NCBI GenBank assembly: GCA_023249395.1
Contig: JAHFCS010000094.1
Location: 1 to 7,554, forward strand
Source of the DNA: Gemmatimonadota bacterium
GTDB taxonomy: Bacteria; Gemmatimonadota; Gemmatimonadetes; Gemmatimonadales; Gemmatimonadaceae
Direction of reading: 5' to 3'
Length of the DNA: 7,554 bases
In this document: positions 1 through 6,208 of the stretch, one piece after another
Position numbering within the stretch: position 1 is the stretch's first letter
Layout of the letters: each line of letters starts with the position of its first letter
Notes under the pieces: generated by a model
Seen by the model: the letters and a program-made list of their open reading frames with translations, nothing else
Databases searched by the model: none
What the model was told of the DNA's origin: nothing
Program-made: the position numbers and the translations under genes

Positions 1-916
1 TTCTCCACAGCCGGTCGAACGTTGCAACGAGACGCAGCTCGCTTGCGACCAGGCCGCCAGACTGATCGGCTGAGCTACGGGGTGCCGCGAGACGTGGCTT
101 CTCGATCGACGGCCAGAGCACGACGACATTGTTGCCGGACGCCATCCACGCCGAGTCCTGAGCGTCGAGTGCCGCGTTCCGGACTATGCGAGCGCTGGGC
201 CGCCTCCGATTCGCGACGAGTGACACTGCGACCCCAACCGGATCGGTCGCATCCGATCGAAGCGCGATGTCACCGTTGCCTGCGGACGATGAGTCCGTCT
301 TGGCAGCAATGCGGACGATCCGTGCGCGCCCCGGCCACAGCCTTCGAATCGAATCGGTCGCCGCATCTCGCTCTTCCGCCAGCAATGGGGAAACGATCGC
401 CAACTCCAGCGAATCAACCCTACCTCGAAGACTATTTCCCTCGCGCAGGGCCGCGATGAATGCCGCTGAAAGATTTCCGGCGACATTAGCCCGGTGAACG
501 ACGCCGAGCGAGTCGCGCGCGCTCGGTCCGAGTGGGCGCGTTGTCGAGTCGAAGACGACGACTACGTCGCCATCGCGATAAAGAGTTCGCACGCTGTCCG
601 TTGCCTCGGCGACGCTTGCGACCGATCGTGACGCGTCCATCAGAATGATTCGGCCGTTGGCGCGTCTCGACGGCTGCATCACTGGCTTCGCCAAGGCTGC
701 ACCCGCGGCGAGCACAAGCAGCACACGCAGCAGCATCAGCAGGATATCGGAAGGCCTGGCGTTGCGCGCTGTGGCAGAGGCCGGTGAATCGGGCACGAAG
801 CGCGCTGTCGGCAATACCGAAGCGCGAGGCAGCCTGGTAACGATGAAATGAAGCGCCACGATTCCCAGGGCGACTGCGATTGCGCCCCAGAGGAAACCGG
901 GAGCGAGGAATGTCAT
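1..916 (-). CDS. BatA-type membrane protein with VWA-like domain (C-terminus beyond window)
   Basis: An open frame of 305 codons starts at 916 and is still open at base 1, so the 3' end is missing. Seen: two hydrophobic segments (about residues 8-26 and 58-76) separated by a short basic loop, the arrangement of the aerotolerance regulator BatA N-terminal domain. A VWA-like fold follows, with RIILMDASRSV at 89-99; DASRS (94-98) is a DxSxS metal-ion-dependent adhesion site. Known: BatA-type proteins are inner-membrane partners of MoxR ATPases and DUF58 proteins. The start codon lies in an ATGA overlap with the stop of the upstream DUF58 gene, which implies translational coupling; no good Shine-Dalgarno sequence is visible. 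Residues about 110-300 are Arg/Ser/Ala-rich and fit the family only loosely. Long members of this family in Bacteroidota and Gemmatimonadota carry large C-terminal extracytoplasmic regions, so the full protein may be much longer. The specific substrate is unknown. Confidence 0.85.
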   Translation of the reverse strand, partial: MTFLAPGFLWGAIAVALGIVALHFIVTRLPRASVLPTARFVPDSPASATARNARPSDILLMLLRVLLVLAAGAALAKPVMQPSRRANGRIILMDASRSVASVAEATDSVRTLYRDGDVVVVFDSTTRPLGPSARDSLGVVHRANVAGNLSAAFIAALREGNSLRGRVDSLELAIVSPLLAEERDAATDSIRRLWPGRARIVRIAAKTDSSSAGNGDIALRSDATDPVGVAVSLVANRRRPSARIVRNAALDAQDSAWMASGNNVVVLWPSIEKPRLAAPRSSADQSGGLVASELRLVATFDRLWR

Positions 917-1833
917 ACTATTGCGCCCGCCGCTGCCTCGACGCTGACACCTAACCCCGCACCAACGCGAATTGCGGCAATCCGGCGAATCAGATGATCG
1001 GCCGTCTCCTCACCTGTCACGGCTAGCGTGTAGGAAACTCCTACGTCGCTCCAATCGTGGGCCAGCTCTTCACGCCACGCCGCGAAAGCAGCGAGATAGC
1101 GTTCCCGCGCCTCGCCGACCATTGGCCGCCTGACCTCCGTTGCTTCCGGGTCCGAGACCATTGTGTTTCCGCGCGGAGGATCCAGCTCTTCGCGAGCCAC
1201 GACGTGCACCGCGTGCACCTCACGTCCTGCAACGACCCAGCGACTTGCCACACCGAGCACCTCCCAAGAGTCGCCAAGGAAATCGGAGACGATCACCAAT
1301 CGCCCCGCGGCTTGCGCGGCGGTGGAGACCGACGGTGAGAGCGGGGTAGTTCCGCCCGGTTGGGTATCCGTTACTGCGCGGATGATATCGTGGATGACAC
1401 TTCGCCGCATGCGAGGCGGCAGCATGATCGGATCGTCGCCGCGCACGATCACGATTCCGACTGGGTCACCACTATTGCGCGCAACAGCGCCGAGCCCGAC
1501 GCCGACCTGTGCCGCAATTTTCCACTTCCCCTGAGTTGCAATCGGAAAAAACATCGACGCGCTGGCGTCGATTACGATCATCGTCGGTAGAATCGCCCGA
1601 TCGTTGGAGAGCCGGATGTATGCGCGGTCGCTGCGGGCGAAGAGCTTCCAGTCGATTCGCCGCGGATCGTCTCCCTGCCGATAGGGACGATACTCGGTGA
1701 ACTCCGCCGAAATTCCCCTGAGCCGCGAGGTGTGGGCTCCCGGAATACCGCCCCTCACCGGCGATCGTGCTGGCCATCGAACGCCGCGCACCGCATCGAT
1801 CAGGGCGGCGTATTCCTGGTATTCGTCGCTCAC
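913..1833 (-). CDS. DUF58 domain protein with VWA-like fold
   Basis: A 306-residue cytosolic protein without convincing membrane segments. The DUF58 signature YRPYRQGDDPRRIDWKLFA is at residues 48-66, preceded by the usual RLRGISAEF stretch (37-45). The VWA-like MIDAS residues are present: VIDASASM (87-94, DASAS), a threonine pair in GGTTPL (160-165) and an aspartate in VSDFLG (182-187). A metal-binding, ligand-recruiting role is therefore plausible. Length is normal for the family. It sits between a MoxR ATPase, 5 bases upstream, and a BatA-type protein that it overlaps by 4 bases, so it is the middle gene of one transcript. The start is GTG at 1833-1831 with only a weak Shine-Dalgarno sequence, which suggests reinitiation after moxR. 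Known: such proteins act as adaptors for MoxR ATPases. Inference: same role here; the client is unknown. Confidence 0.93.
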   Translation of the reverse strand: MSDEYQEYAALIDAVRGVRWPARSPVRGGIPGAHTSRLRGISAEFTEYRPYRQGDDPRRIDWKLFARSDRAYIRLSNDRAILPTMIVIDASASMFFPIATQGKWKIAAQVGVGLGAVARNSGDPVGIVIVRGDDPIMLPPRMRRSVIHDIIRAVTDTQPGGTTPLSPSVSTAAQAAGRLVIVSDFLGDSWEVLGVASRWVVAGREVHAVHVVAREELDPPRGNTMVSDPEATEVRRPMVGEARERYLAAFAAWREELAHDWSDVGVSYTLAVTGEETADHLIRRIAAIRVGAGLGVSVEAAAGAIV

Positions 1834-1838
1834 GTTCG

Positions 1839-2867
1839 CTAGAGCTTTATCTCGCTCTTTGGCGGTTTTACGTCCTCGAGGAGACGGTCGATGATCTGCT
1901 CGGCGCTCACACCTTTTGCCTCGGCCGCGAAGTTAGGGAGAATGCGGTGTCTGAGGACTGGACGCGCGACACGCAGTATGTCCGTCGGTGCGACAGCGAA
2001 GCGCCCGGCGAGAAGCGCATGGGCCTTTGCGCCGAGTATGAGCGCCTGGCCAGCGCGCGGTCCGGCACCCCAGCGAACGTATTTCCTGATCATTTCGCCG
2101 GCGTCGGTTTCCGCTGGCCGTGTCGCGCGAACGAGCTGCGCCGCAAATCGAAGCGCCGGCTCCGCGGCGGGTATATCACGGACCATCCGCTGAAGGGCGC
2201 GTGTTTCCTCTCCGTTGATGACCGGCGCCAGCGGCTCGGGATCGGCGCCGGTCGTCGCACGAAGAATTCCGATCTCCGCGTTTTCGTCCGGATAGCCCAC
2301 ACGAATGTCGAAGAGGAACCGGTCGAGCTGCGCCTCGGGCAGCGGATAGGTCCCTTCCTGCTCGATCGGATTCTGCGTCGCCAGAACGAAGAAAGGCTCG
2401 GGCAGCTGCATCGTCTCGCCGGCGGCGGTGACGCGGTGCTCCTGCATCGCTTCGAGCAGTGCAGCCTGCGTGCGGGGCGGTGCGCGGTTGATCTCGTCGG
2501 CGAGGAGAATGTTGGCGAAGACAGGACCGCGGACGAAGCGAAAGGAGCGCGACCCTGTCGCGGTGTCTTCCTCCATGATCTCGGTCCCGGTGATGTCACT
2601 CGGCACGAGATCGGGAGTGAACTGGATGCGGCGGAATTCGAGGTCCATCGCCTCGCTGACGCTCCTTATCATGAGGGTCTTGGCGAGTCCGGGGACGCCC
2701 ACGAGCAGTGCGTGTCCACCCGCGAGGAGGGCCATCAGGATTTCGTCGATGACAGCCTCCTGCCCGACGATCCGCTTGCCGACTTCAGCGTGCAGCCGCG
2801 ATGCCGCGCCGAGGAGGTCCTCGCGCGATGAAGCATGAGTCTTTGCCGTTACCGATTGCAGCGCCAT
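1839..2867 (-). CDS. moxR: MoxR-family AAA+ ATPase
   Basis: A 342-residue AAA+ ATPase of the MoxR (AAA_3) family, full length. Walker A is the family-typical GVPGLAKT (57-64). Walker B is NILLADEINRAPPRTQ (119-134) with catalytic D124/E125. Sensor 1 is in LATQNPIEQEGTYPLPEAQ (162-180), followed by the LDRF arginine (181-184). A GPR sensor-2-like motif is at 269-271 in the C-terminal lid. Known: MoxR ATPases form hexamers that work as chaperones, inserting metals or maturing protein complexes with VWA-domain partners. Two VWA-like partners are encoded directly downstream, which supports that role. The start at 2867 is backed by AAGGG five bases upstream. It is the first gene of the operon and its promoter should lie in 2868-3063. 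What the module matures here cannot be read from the sequence. Confidence 0.96.
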   Translation of the reverse strand: MALQSVTAKTHASSREDLLGAASRLHAEVGKRIVGQEAVIDEILMALLAGGHALLVGVPGLAKTLMIRSVSEAMDLEFRRIQFTPDLVPSDITGTEIMEEDTATGSRSFRFVRGPVFANILLADEINRAPPRTQAALLEAMQEHRVTAAGETMQLPEPFFVLATQNPIEQEGTYPLPEAQLDRFLFDIRVGYPDENAEIGILRATTGADPEPLAPVINGEETRALQRMVRDIPAAEPALRFAAQLVRATRPAETDAGEMIRKYVRWGAGPRAGQALILGAKAHALLAGRFAVAPTDILRVARPVLRHRILPNFAAEAKGVSAEQIIDRLLEDVKPPKSEIKL

Positions 2868-2872
2868 AGCGA

Positions 2873-2877
2873 CCCTT
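2873..2877 (-). promoter_or_regulatory. Ribosome binding site of the MoxR gene
   Basis: AAGGG on the minus strand, five bases before the ATG at 2867. It fixes the start of the first gene of the MoxR operon. No convincing sigma-70 promoter for this operon could be picked out upstream of it. Confidence 0.6.
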
Positions 2878-2968
2878 AAGGTATCCGGCGCCTCTCACAA
2901 ATGCAGCGACCGTCACCTGTAATTCTTTTGTAAGACGCACCAAACGCCCAGTTTTGACTCCGGGCCGA

Positions 2969-2997
2969 TTGCGGGGTGGTTTGCGGCTCCCGATATT
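2969..2997 (+). promoter_or_regulatory. Possible promoter of the GH20-like gene
   Basis: TTGCGG (2969-2974), a 17-base spacer and GATATT (2992-2997) give a weak sigma-70-like match, with a start site near 3004 and an untranslated leader of about 60 bases. The whole 196-base divergent gap (2868-3063) holds no gene, no clear operator and no terminator. TTGACT at 2954-2959 is a better -35 box but has no matching -10 at the right distance. Low confidence; the true promoter may use another sigma factor. Confidence 0.25.
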
Positions 2998-3051
2998 CGG
3001 ATTCCAATCACCTCAACGACAATTCCCGTGAAGACAGGGCGCGATTTCCTC

Positions 3052-3057
3052 AAGGAG
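3052..3057 (+). promoter_or_regulatory. Ribosome binding site that sets the GH20 start at 3064
   Basis: AAGGAG, a perfect Shine-Dalgarno core, ends six bases before the ATG at 3064. The frame is open upstream to a GTG at 3028, but that codon has no ribosome binding site and would put twelve charged residues before the signal peptide. The ATG at 3064 is therefore preferred. Confidence 0.75.
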
Positions 3058-3063
3058 AGCGGC

Positions 3064-5166
3064 ATGGCTGCGCCAGTCGCTGGCGCAATGCGCTGCCACG
3101 CGAGTTTTGTCGTCTCACTTCTCATCCTGAGCGGAAGCGCAAGCGGGCAGGCGTCGTATCACCTGATCCCGCAGCCGCGCGAGATGCGAGGTGAGACGCC
3201 AATTACTCTGACGACGGGCGTGACGATAGTTCGGCCGACGAGCGATGTGGACCGGTTCGCGGCGGATGATCTCGCTGAATCATTGCGCGAACGCGGGATC
3301 AGAGTGGCCGCTGCACCTGGTGGCGCTCGGATCACATTCATCAGAGCCGGTACAGCGCGCGCAAACGCACTTCTGCGAGAGCATTCACTCGTGATCGACT
3401 CGGCCATGCGCGACGAGGGATACGTCATCGTTCCCGATGCGCGCGGACTCACGGTCATCGCCGTGTCGCCGTCGGGAGTCTTTTACGGCGCGCAGACCGT
3501 GAAGCAGCTGATCGTCGGCTCCGGTCCGGGCGCAAGGCTCGAGCGTGCGACGATCCGCGACTGGCCCGCAATGCGCTATCGCGGATTCCACGACGATCTT
3601 TCGCGCGGACCGATCCCAACTGTCGAGTTTCAGAAGAAACAGATACGGACGCTCGCCGCATACAAGGTCAACGTCTTCTCCCCCTACTACGAGCACACGC
3701 TTGCCTACTCTTCGAATCCGCTTTTCTCCGCGCCTGATGGAGCGATGACGCCGGATCAGGTCAAGGAGCTGGTCGCATACTCCAAGCGGTATCATGTCGA
3801 CGTAATCCCTGAGCAGGAGGCGTTCGGGCATCTGCATCACATCCTGAAGTACGAGCTGTATTCACCACTGGCCGAAACGCCCCACGGCCATGTCCTCGCG
3901 CCCGGTCAGCCTGGCTCTCTCGCGTTCATCCGCCAGCTTTTCTCGGCGATCGACTCACTTTTTCCCAGTCCTTTCATCCATATCGGCGCGGACGAGACTT
4001 TCGAGCTCGGCCGCGGGCAGACCGCGGAGCGCGTCCGCTCGGAGGGAATCGGAGCGGTATATCTCGGTTTCGTGAAGGAGATCGAAGCGGCCCTGCGCCC
4101 GACGGGGAAAAGATTCCTCTTCTGGGGGGACGTCGCGATGAATAACCCCGAGCTGGTAAAGACACTTCCAAAGACCCTTCTGCCGGTGGCGTGGAACTAC
4201 GGCGCCGATACCTCCTTCACGCGGTTCATCACTCCATACCGCGATGCTGGAATGGAGACATGGGTTGCGCCGGGCGTCAGCAATTGGAACCGAGTTTTTC
4301 CGAACAACGCCGTCGCTCTCGTCAACATTCAGCGATTCATTCGCGATGGCCAGCGACTCGGTGCTACCGGCGTTCTCAATACTTCGTGGGACGATGACGG
4401 TGAAGCGCTGTTCAATCAGGTCTGGTACGGGGCGCTCTTCGGCGCCGCGGCCGCGTGGCAAAGTGGAGAAAGCAGCATCGACGCTTTCGCTTCGAGCTTC
4501 GGCCGCGTCTTTCACGGCGACGAATCAGGGCGAATTGACTCCGCGGAGCGAACGCTCTCCTCCGCGCATGCACTTCTCAGCAAGGCCGGAACGGGAGATG
4601 CCAGCGATTATCTCTTCTGGCTCGACCCGTGGAGTGACGAAGGGAAGCTCGTCGCGCAGAAGATTCGCCCGGTGACGCATGACCTTCGAATGCTGGCGGA
4701 ATCGGCGTTGGTTCTCGTCGCGCAAGCCCGGCCCGTCGCCCCGAGACAGCACGACGCGCTGGACGCGGTCTCGCTTGGCGCGCGGAGGATGGACTTCATT
4801 GGAATGAAGTTTCAGTTCGCGGACGACGTCGTACAGATGTACGCGCTGGCGAGCGATACGACGTCGAAATCGCCGGGCCGTGACCTTGCCGACATTACGG
4901 GAGCCAACGGGAGACTTCAGGACCTCCGCGACGGTTATTCACTTATCCGCGACGAATACGAGAAAGCGTGGCTGAAGGAGAACCGGCCGTACTGGATTCA
5001 CAATGTTCTGGCGCGATACGATCTCGCGACGCAGCTGTGGATTGACCGGGCCAATCGCATCAACCAGTCGCGGCAGCAATGGAATCGGACGCGGAGACTT
5101 CAGCCCGCCGCGGATATTGGCGTTCCAGCAACAATGCCCGGACTGCCTCTGCTCCCGCCTGCTTAA
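3064..5166 (+). CDS. Secreted GH20-family beta-N-acetylhexosaminidase-like glycosidase
   Basis: A 700-residue exported enzyme. A signal peptide covers about residues 1-30, with a hydrophobic core around 14-23 and likely cleavage after SGQA. A GH20b-like N-terminal domain follows (about 33-165; IPQPREMRG at 35-43, SPSGVFYGAQTVKQLI at 135-150). The catalytic TIM barrel runs from RDWPAMRYRGFHDD (165-178) to about residue 480. HIGADE (306-311) holds the Asp-Glu pair D310/E311, in family 20 the residues that orient the acetamido group and act as general acid; NTSWDDDGE (439-447) closes the barrel. The usual IPEIDMPGH stretch is replaced by IPEQEAFGHLHHIL (248-261), closer to the hexosaminidase D / GH20C type. 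The C-terminal 200 residues are mostly helical and unassigned. Likely role: releasing terminal N-acetylhexosamine from glycans or wall fragments in periplasm or outside the cell; the exact substrate is uncertain. No sugar transporter or polysaccharide-utilisation genes are adjacent. The stop overlaps that of the convergent phhA. Confidence 0.88.
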   Translation: MAAPVAGAMRCHASFVVSLLILSGSASGQASYHLIPQPREMRGETPITLTTGVTIVRPTSDVDRFAADDLAESLRERGIRVAAAPGGARITFIRAGTARANALLREHSLVIDSAMRDEGYVIVPDARGLTVIAVSPSGVFYGAQTVKQLIVGSGPGARLERATIRDWPAMRYRGFHDDLSRGPIPTVEFQKKQIRTLAAYKVNVFSPYYEHTLAYSSNPLFSAPDGAMTPDQVKELVAYSKRYHVDVIPEQEAFGHLHHILKYELYSPLAETPHGHVLAPGQPGSLAFIRQLFSAIDSLFPSPFIHIGADETFELGRGQTAERVRSEGIGAVYLGFVKEIEAALRPTGKRFLFWGDVAMNNPELVKTLPKTLLPVAWNYGADTSFTRFITPYRDAGMETWVAPGVSNWNRVFPNNAVALVNIQRFIRDGQRLGATGVLNTSWDDDGEALFNQVWYGALFGAAAAWQSGESSIDAFASSFGRVFHGDESGRIDSAERTLSSAHALLSKAGTGDASDYLFWLDPWSDEGKLVAQKIRPVTHDLRMLAESALVLVAQARPVAPRQHDALDAVSLGARRMDFIGMKFQFADDVVQMYALASDTTSKSPGRDLADITGANGRLQDLRDGYSLIRDEYEKAWLKENRPYWIHNVLARYDLATQLWIDRANRINQSRQQWNRTRRLQPAADIGVPATMPGLPLLPPA

Positions 5167-5915
5167 CAAAGAGTCACGCGTTCCTCCGCTTCTCTCACTG
5201 CCGCGAACAACTGTTCGAAGGAATCCACCACGAACAGAACATCCTGAAGGTGATCGATCTCGAAATGCTGATTGAAGACGGCGTCCAGTGAAAACGGGCG
5301 CCGTTCGCATTTCGGGCCCAGCGCGTTGGCGGCGTCTCCGTGAGACGAGATGAGACCGCTTCCGTACACTTTCGTTCGGCCGTCTTCGCGAACGAGCCCG
5401 AACTCGACAGTGAACCAGAAGAGGCGCGTCATCCGGACGACATCTTCATCATCTCGTGCCGCGCATGCGATCTTGCCATAGCGCTGAAGGAAGTCCGCAA
5501 AGGCTGGGTCGGAGTGGAGTGGGACATGTCCGAAGACATCGTGGAAGATGTCCGGCTCAGGCAGGTAGTCCATTTGCTCCCGCGTGCGCACAGTGATCGT
5601 AGTCGGAAAGCGCCGCATCGAGAGACACTGGAAGAATTCGCGGGCCGGAAGAAATCCGGCTACAGGCACCGCGTTCCAACCAGTCATGCGCGAGAGTCTG
5701 GCATTCACATCGGCGAGATTCGGCACCTGGTCGTGCCTGAGGCCGATGACCTTCGCACCGTCAAGAAAGACCCGGCTGCCGTCCGTGACGAGCTGCTTCA
5801 TCCGCCGGTCATAGAGAAGTCCCCACACCTCGTGTTGCTCCGCGGTGTAGTCGTCCCACCGCTGCTCGATGAACGCCGGAAGCAGTGTCGTGGGTCCTTC
5901 AGAGAGCTCCTGCAT
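5163..5915 (-). CDS. phhA: Phenylalanine 4-hydroxylase (monomeric bacterial type)
   Basis: A 250-residue aromatic amino acid hydroxylase that converts L-phenylalanine to L-tyrosine with O2 and a tetrahydropterin. It is the length of the bacterial catalytic-domain-only enzymes, without an N-terminal ACT regulatory domain. The iron site is intact: PDIFHDVFGHVPLH (121-134) supplies H125 and H130, and FWFTVEFGLV (166-175) supplies E171, the 2-His-1-carboxylate facial triad. YGSGLISSHGD (184-194) matches the conserved active-site segment. The start at 5915 is fixed by GGAGGT five bases upstream. No pterin-4a-carbinolamine dehydratase (phhB) or tyrosine-degradation gene is visible, so the gene stands alone. 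An intrinsic terminator and a tyrosine-containing leader ORF lie directly upstream on the same strand, which points to attenuation control. Its stop codon shares TTAA with the opposing GH20 gene, and no terminator is seen after it. Confidence 0.96.
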   Translation of the reverse strand: MQELSEGPTTLLPAFIEQRWDDYTAEQHEVWGLLYDRRMKQLVTDGSRVFLDGAKVIGLRHDQVPNLADVNARLSRMTGWNAVPVAGFLPAREFFQCLSMRRFPTTITVRTREQMDYLPEPDIFHDVFGHVPLHSDPAFADFLQRYGKIACAARDDEDVVRMTRLFWFTVEFGLVREDGRTKVYGSGLISSHGDAANALGPKCERRPFSLDAVFNQHFEIDHLQDVLFVVDSFEQLFAAVREAEERVTLC

Positions 5916-5920
5916 TGTTT

Positions 5921-5926
5921 ACCTCC
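5921..5926 (-). promoter_or_regulatory. Ribosome binding site of phhA
   Basis: GGAGGT on the minus strand, five bases before the ATG at 5915: a near-ideal Shine-Dalgarno sequence. It lies just 12 bases past the U-tract of the upstream terminator, so phhA translation is strong only if transcription reads through that terminator. Confidence 0.85.
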
Positions 5927-5938
5927 AGGCTGGTGCAC

Positions 5939-5967
5939 AAAAAAAGGCCCCCGATTCCCGGGAGCCT
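5939..5967 (-). terminator. Intrinsic terminator in the phhA leader (attenuator)
   Basis: On the minus strand AGGCTCCC (5967-5960) pairs with GGGGGCCT (5952-5945): eight base pairs with one G-U, a seven-base loop (5959-5953), then seven U residues ending at 5939. This is a textbook Rho-independent terminator. It lies upstream of phhA and no minus-strand gene precedes it, because the next gene (6209 onward) is on the plus strand. It therefore cannot be the end of another operon and is best read as a leader terminator controlling phhA. Its 5' arm can pair instead with 6029-6018. Confidence 0.85.
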
Positions 5968-6029
5968 GATTGGACGTGCGAAGACGCTCAGTTACACGCG
6001 TACACGCAGGTGCCTACAGCTCCCGGAAA
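5955..6029 (-). promoter_or_regulatory. Antiterminator helix (2:3) of the phhA attenuator
   Basis: UUUCCGGGAGCU (6029-6018) pairs with GGCUCCCGGGAA (5966-5955): twelve continuous pairs, ten Watson-Crick and two G-U. It consumes the whole 5' arm of the terminator except its first base, so the two structures cannot coexist. The intervening 51 bases contain the end and stop codon of the leader ORF. Complementarity of this length placed exactly on the terminator arm is unlikely to be chance. That it acts as an antiterminator is inference. Confidence 0.7.
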
Positions 6030-6078
6030 GGATCCGATAGCTGCGGTAATAGCTGCTGGCGCGGGCGATGAGTGTCAT
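5992..6078 (-). CDS. Putative tyrosine-rich leader peptide of phhA
   Basis: A 28-codon ORF from ATG (6078-6076) to TAA (5994-5992) on the minus strand. The central part reads ASSYYRSYR, with Tyr codons 10, 11 and 14 (TAT, TAC, TAT); the tail is Arg-rich (RHLRVRV). The tandem Tyr codons (6051-6046) end one base before the 5' arm of the next hairpin begins (6044), like the tandem Trp codons of the E. coli trp leader. The stop lies 25 bases before the terminator 5' arm. There is no Shine-Dalgarno sequence; if the promoter call upstream is right the mRNA would start about five bases before the ATG and be nearly leaderless. The peptide itself is probably not functional; translation speed over the Tyr codons would be the signal. 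The frame continues open upstream of the ATG, so a longer product is formally possible but would lie outside the predicted transcript. Confidence 0.6.
   Translation of the reverse strand: MTLIARASSYYRSYRILSGSCRHLRVRV
6016..6044 (-). promoter_or_regulatory. 1:2 (anti-antiterminator) hairpin of the phhA attenuator
   Basis: CAGCU (6043-6039) pairs with AGCUG (6021-6017) and CGGA (6036-6033) with UCCG (6027-6024), around one A-G mismatch and a U-G pair, with a five-base loop UCCUU (6032-6028); a G-U pair at 6044/6016 can close it. The third Tyr codon (6039-6037) is within its 5' arm. Its 3' arm overlaps the antiterminator strand 6029-6018, so this hairpin and the antiterminator exclude each other. 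That completes a three-state switch. Confidence 0.6.
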
Positions 6079-6088
6079 ATGGTCGTCA

Positions 6089-6117
6089 AGTATGACGCGG
6101 TGCCATGATGGGCGCAA
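6089..6117 (-). promoter_or_regulatory. Possible promoter of the phhA leader transcript
   Basis: On the minus strand TTGCGC (6117-6112), a 17-base spacer and CATACT (6094-6089) form a plausible sigma-70 promoter, with a start site near 6083 (an A). This places the leader ORF, all three helices and phhA in one transcript. The -35 match is only three of six, so the call rests partly on its position. Confidence 0.4.
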
Positions 6118-6208
6118 CATCCAGAAGCCACTGAAAGGGGAACGGCCCGACAACTTAGACGAGTTTCCCTGATGGCGCCCGGCGTCGGCCTCCCGTAGCC
6201 TTTGCCCG

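Noticed and set aside
22..851. Several plus- and minus-strand open frames of 68-145 codons in the first 900 bases.
   Set aside because: They are shadows of the partial BatA-type gene, which is continuous from 916 to the window edge on the minus strand with two membrane segments and a MIDAS motif.
1767..2831. Long plus-strand open frame (354 codons) opposite the MoxR gene.
   Set aside because: It is antisense to a clearly conserved MoxR ATPase, its translation shows no recognisable motif and it is rich in Arg/Glu, as expected of a mirror frame in GC-rich DNA.
3028..3063. Upstream GTG start extending the GH20 protein by 12 residues.
   Set aside because: It has no ribosome binding site and would add charged residues ahead of the signal peptide, while the ATG at 3064 has AAGGAG at ideal spacing.
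5340..5969. Plus-strand open frame of 209 codons opposite phhA.
   Set aside because: It is antisense to an intact phenylalanine hydroxylase with all iron ligands; its translation is not protein-like and it has no ribosome binding site.
6096..6105. Minus-strand TGGCACCGCG matches the core of the T-box consensus (UGGNACCGCG) in the phhA leader.
   Set aside because: The preceding AGGG is absent, no stem I with a specifier loop is visible upstream, and it is about 130 bases from the terminator rather than next to it. UGGC would also need a G discriminator base, whereas bacterial tRNA-Tyr has A. It overlaps the promoter spacer and is probably chance.
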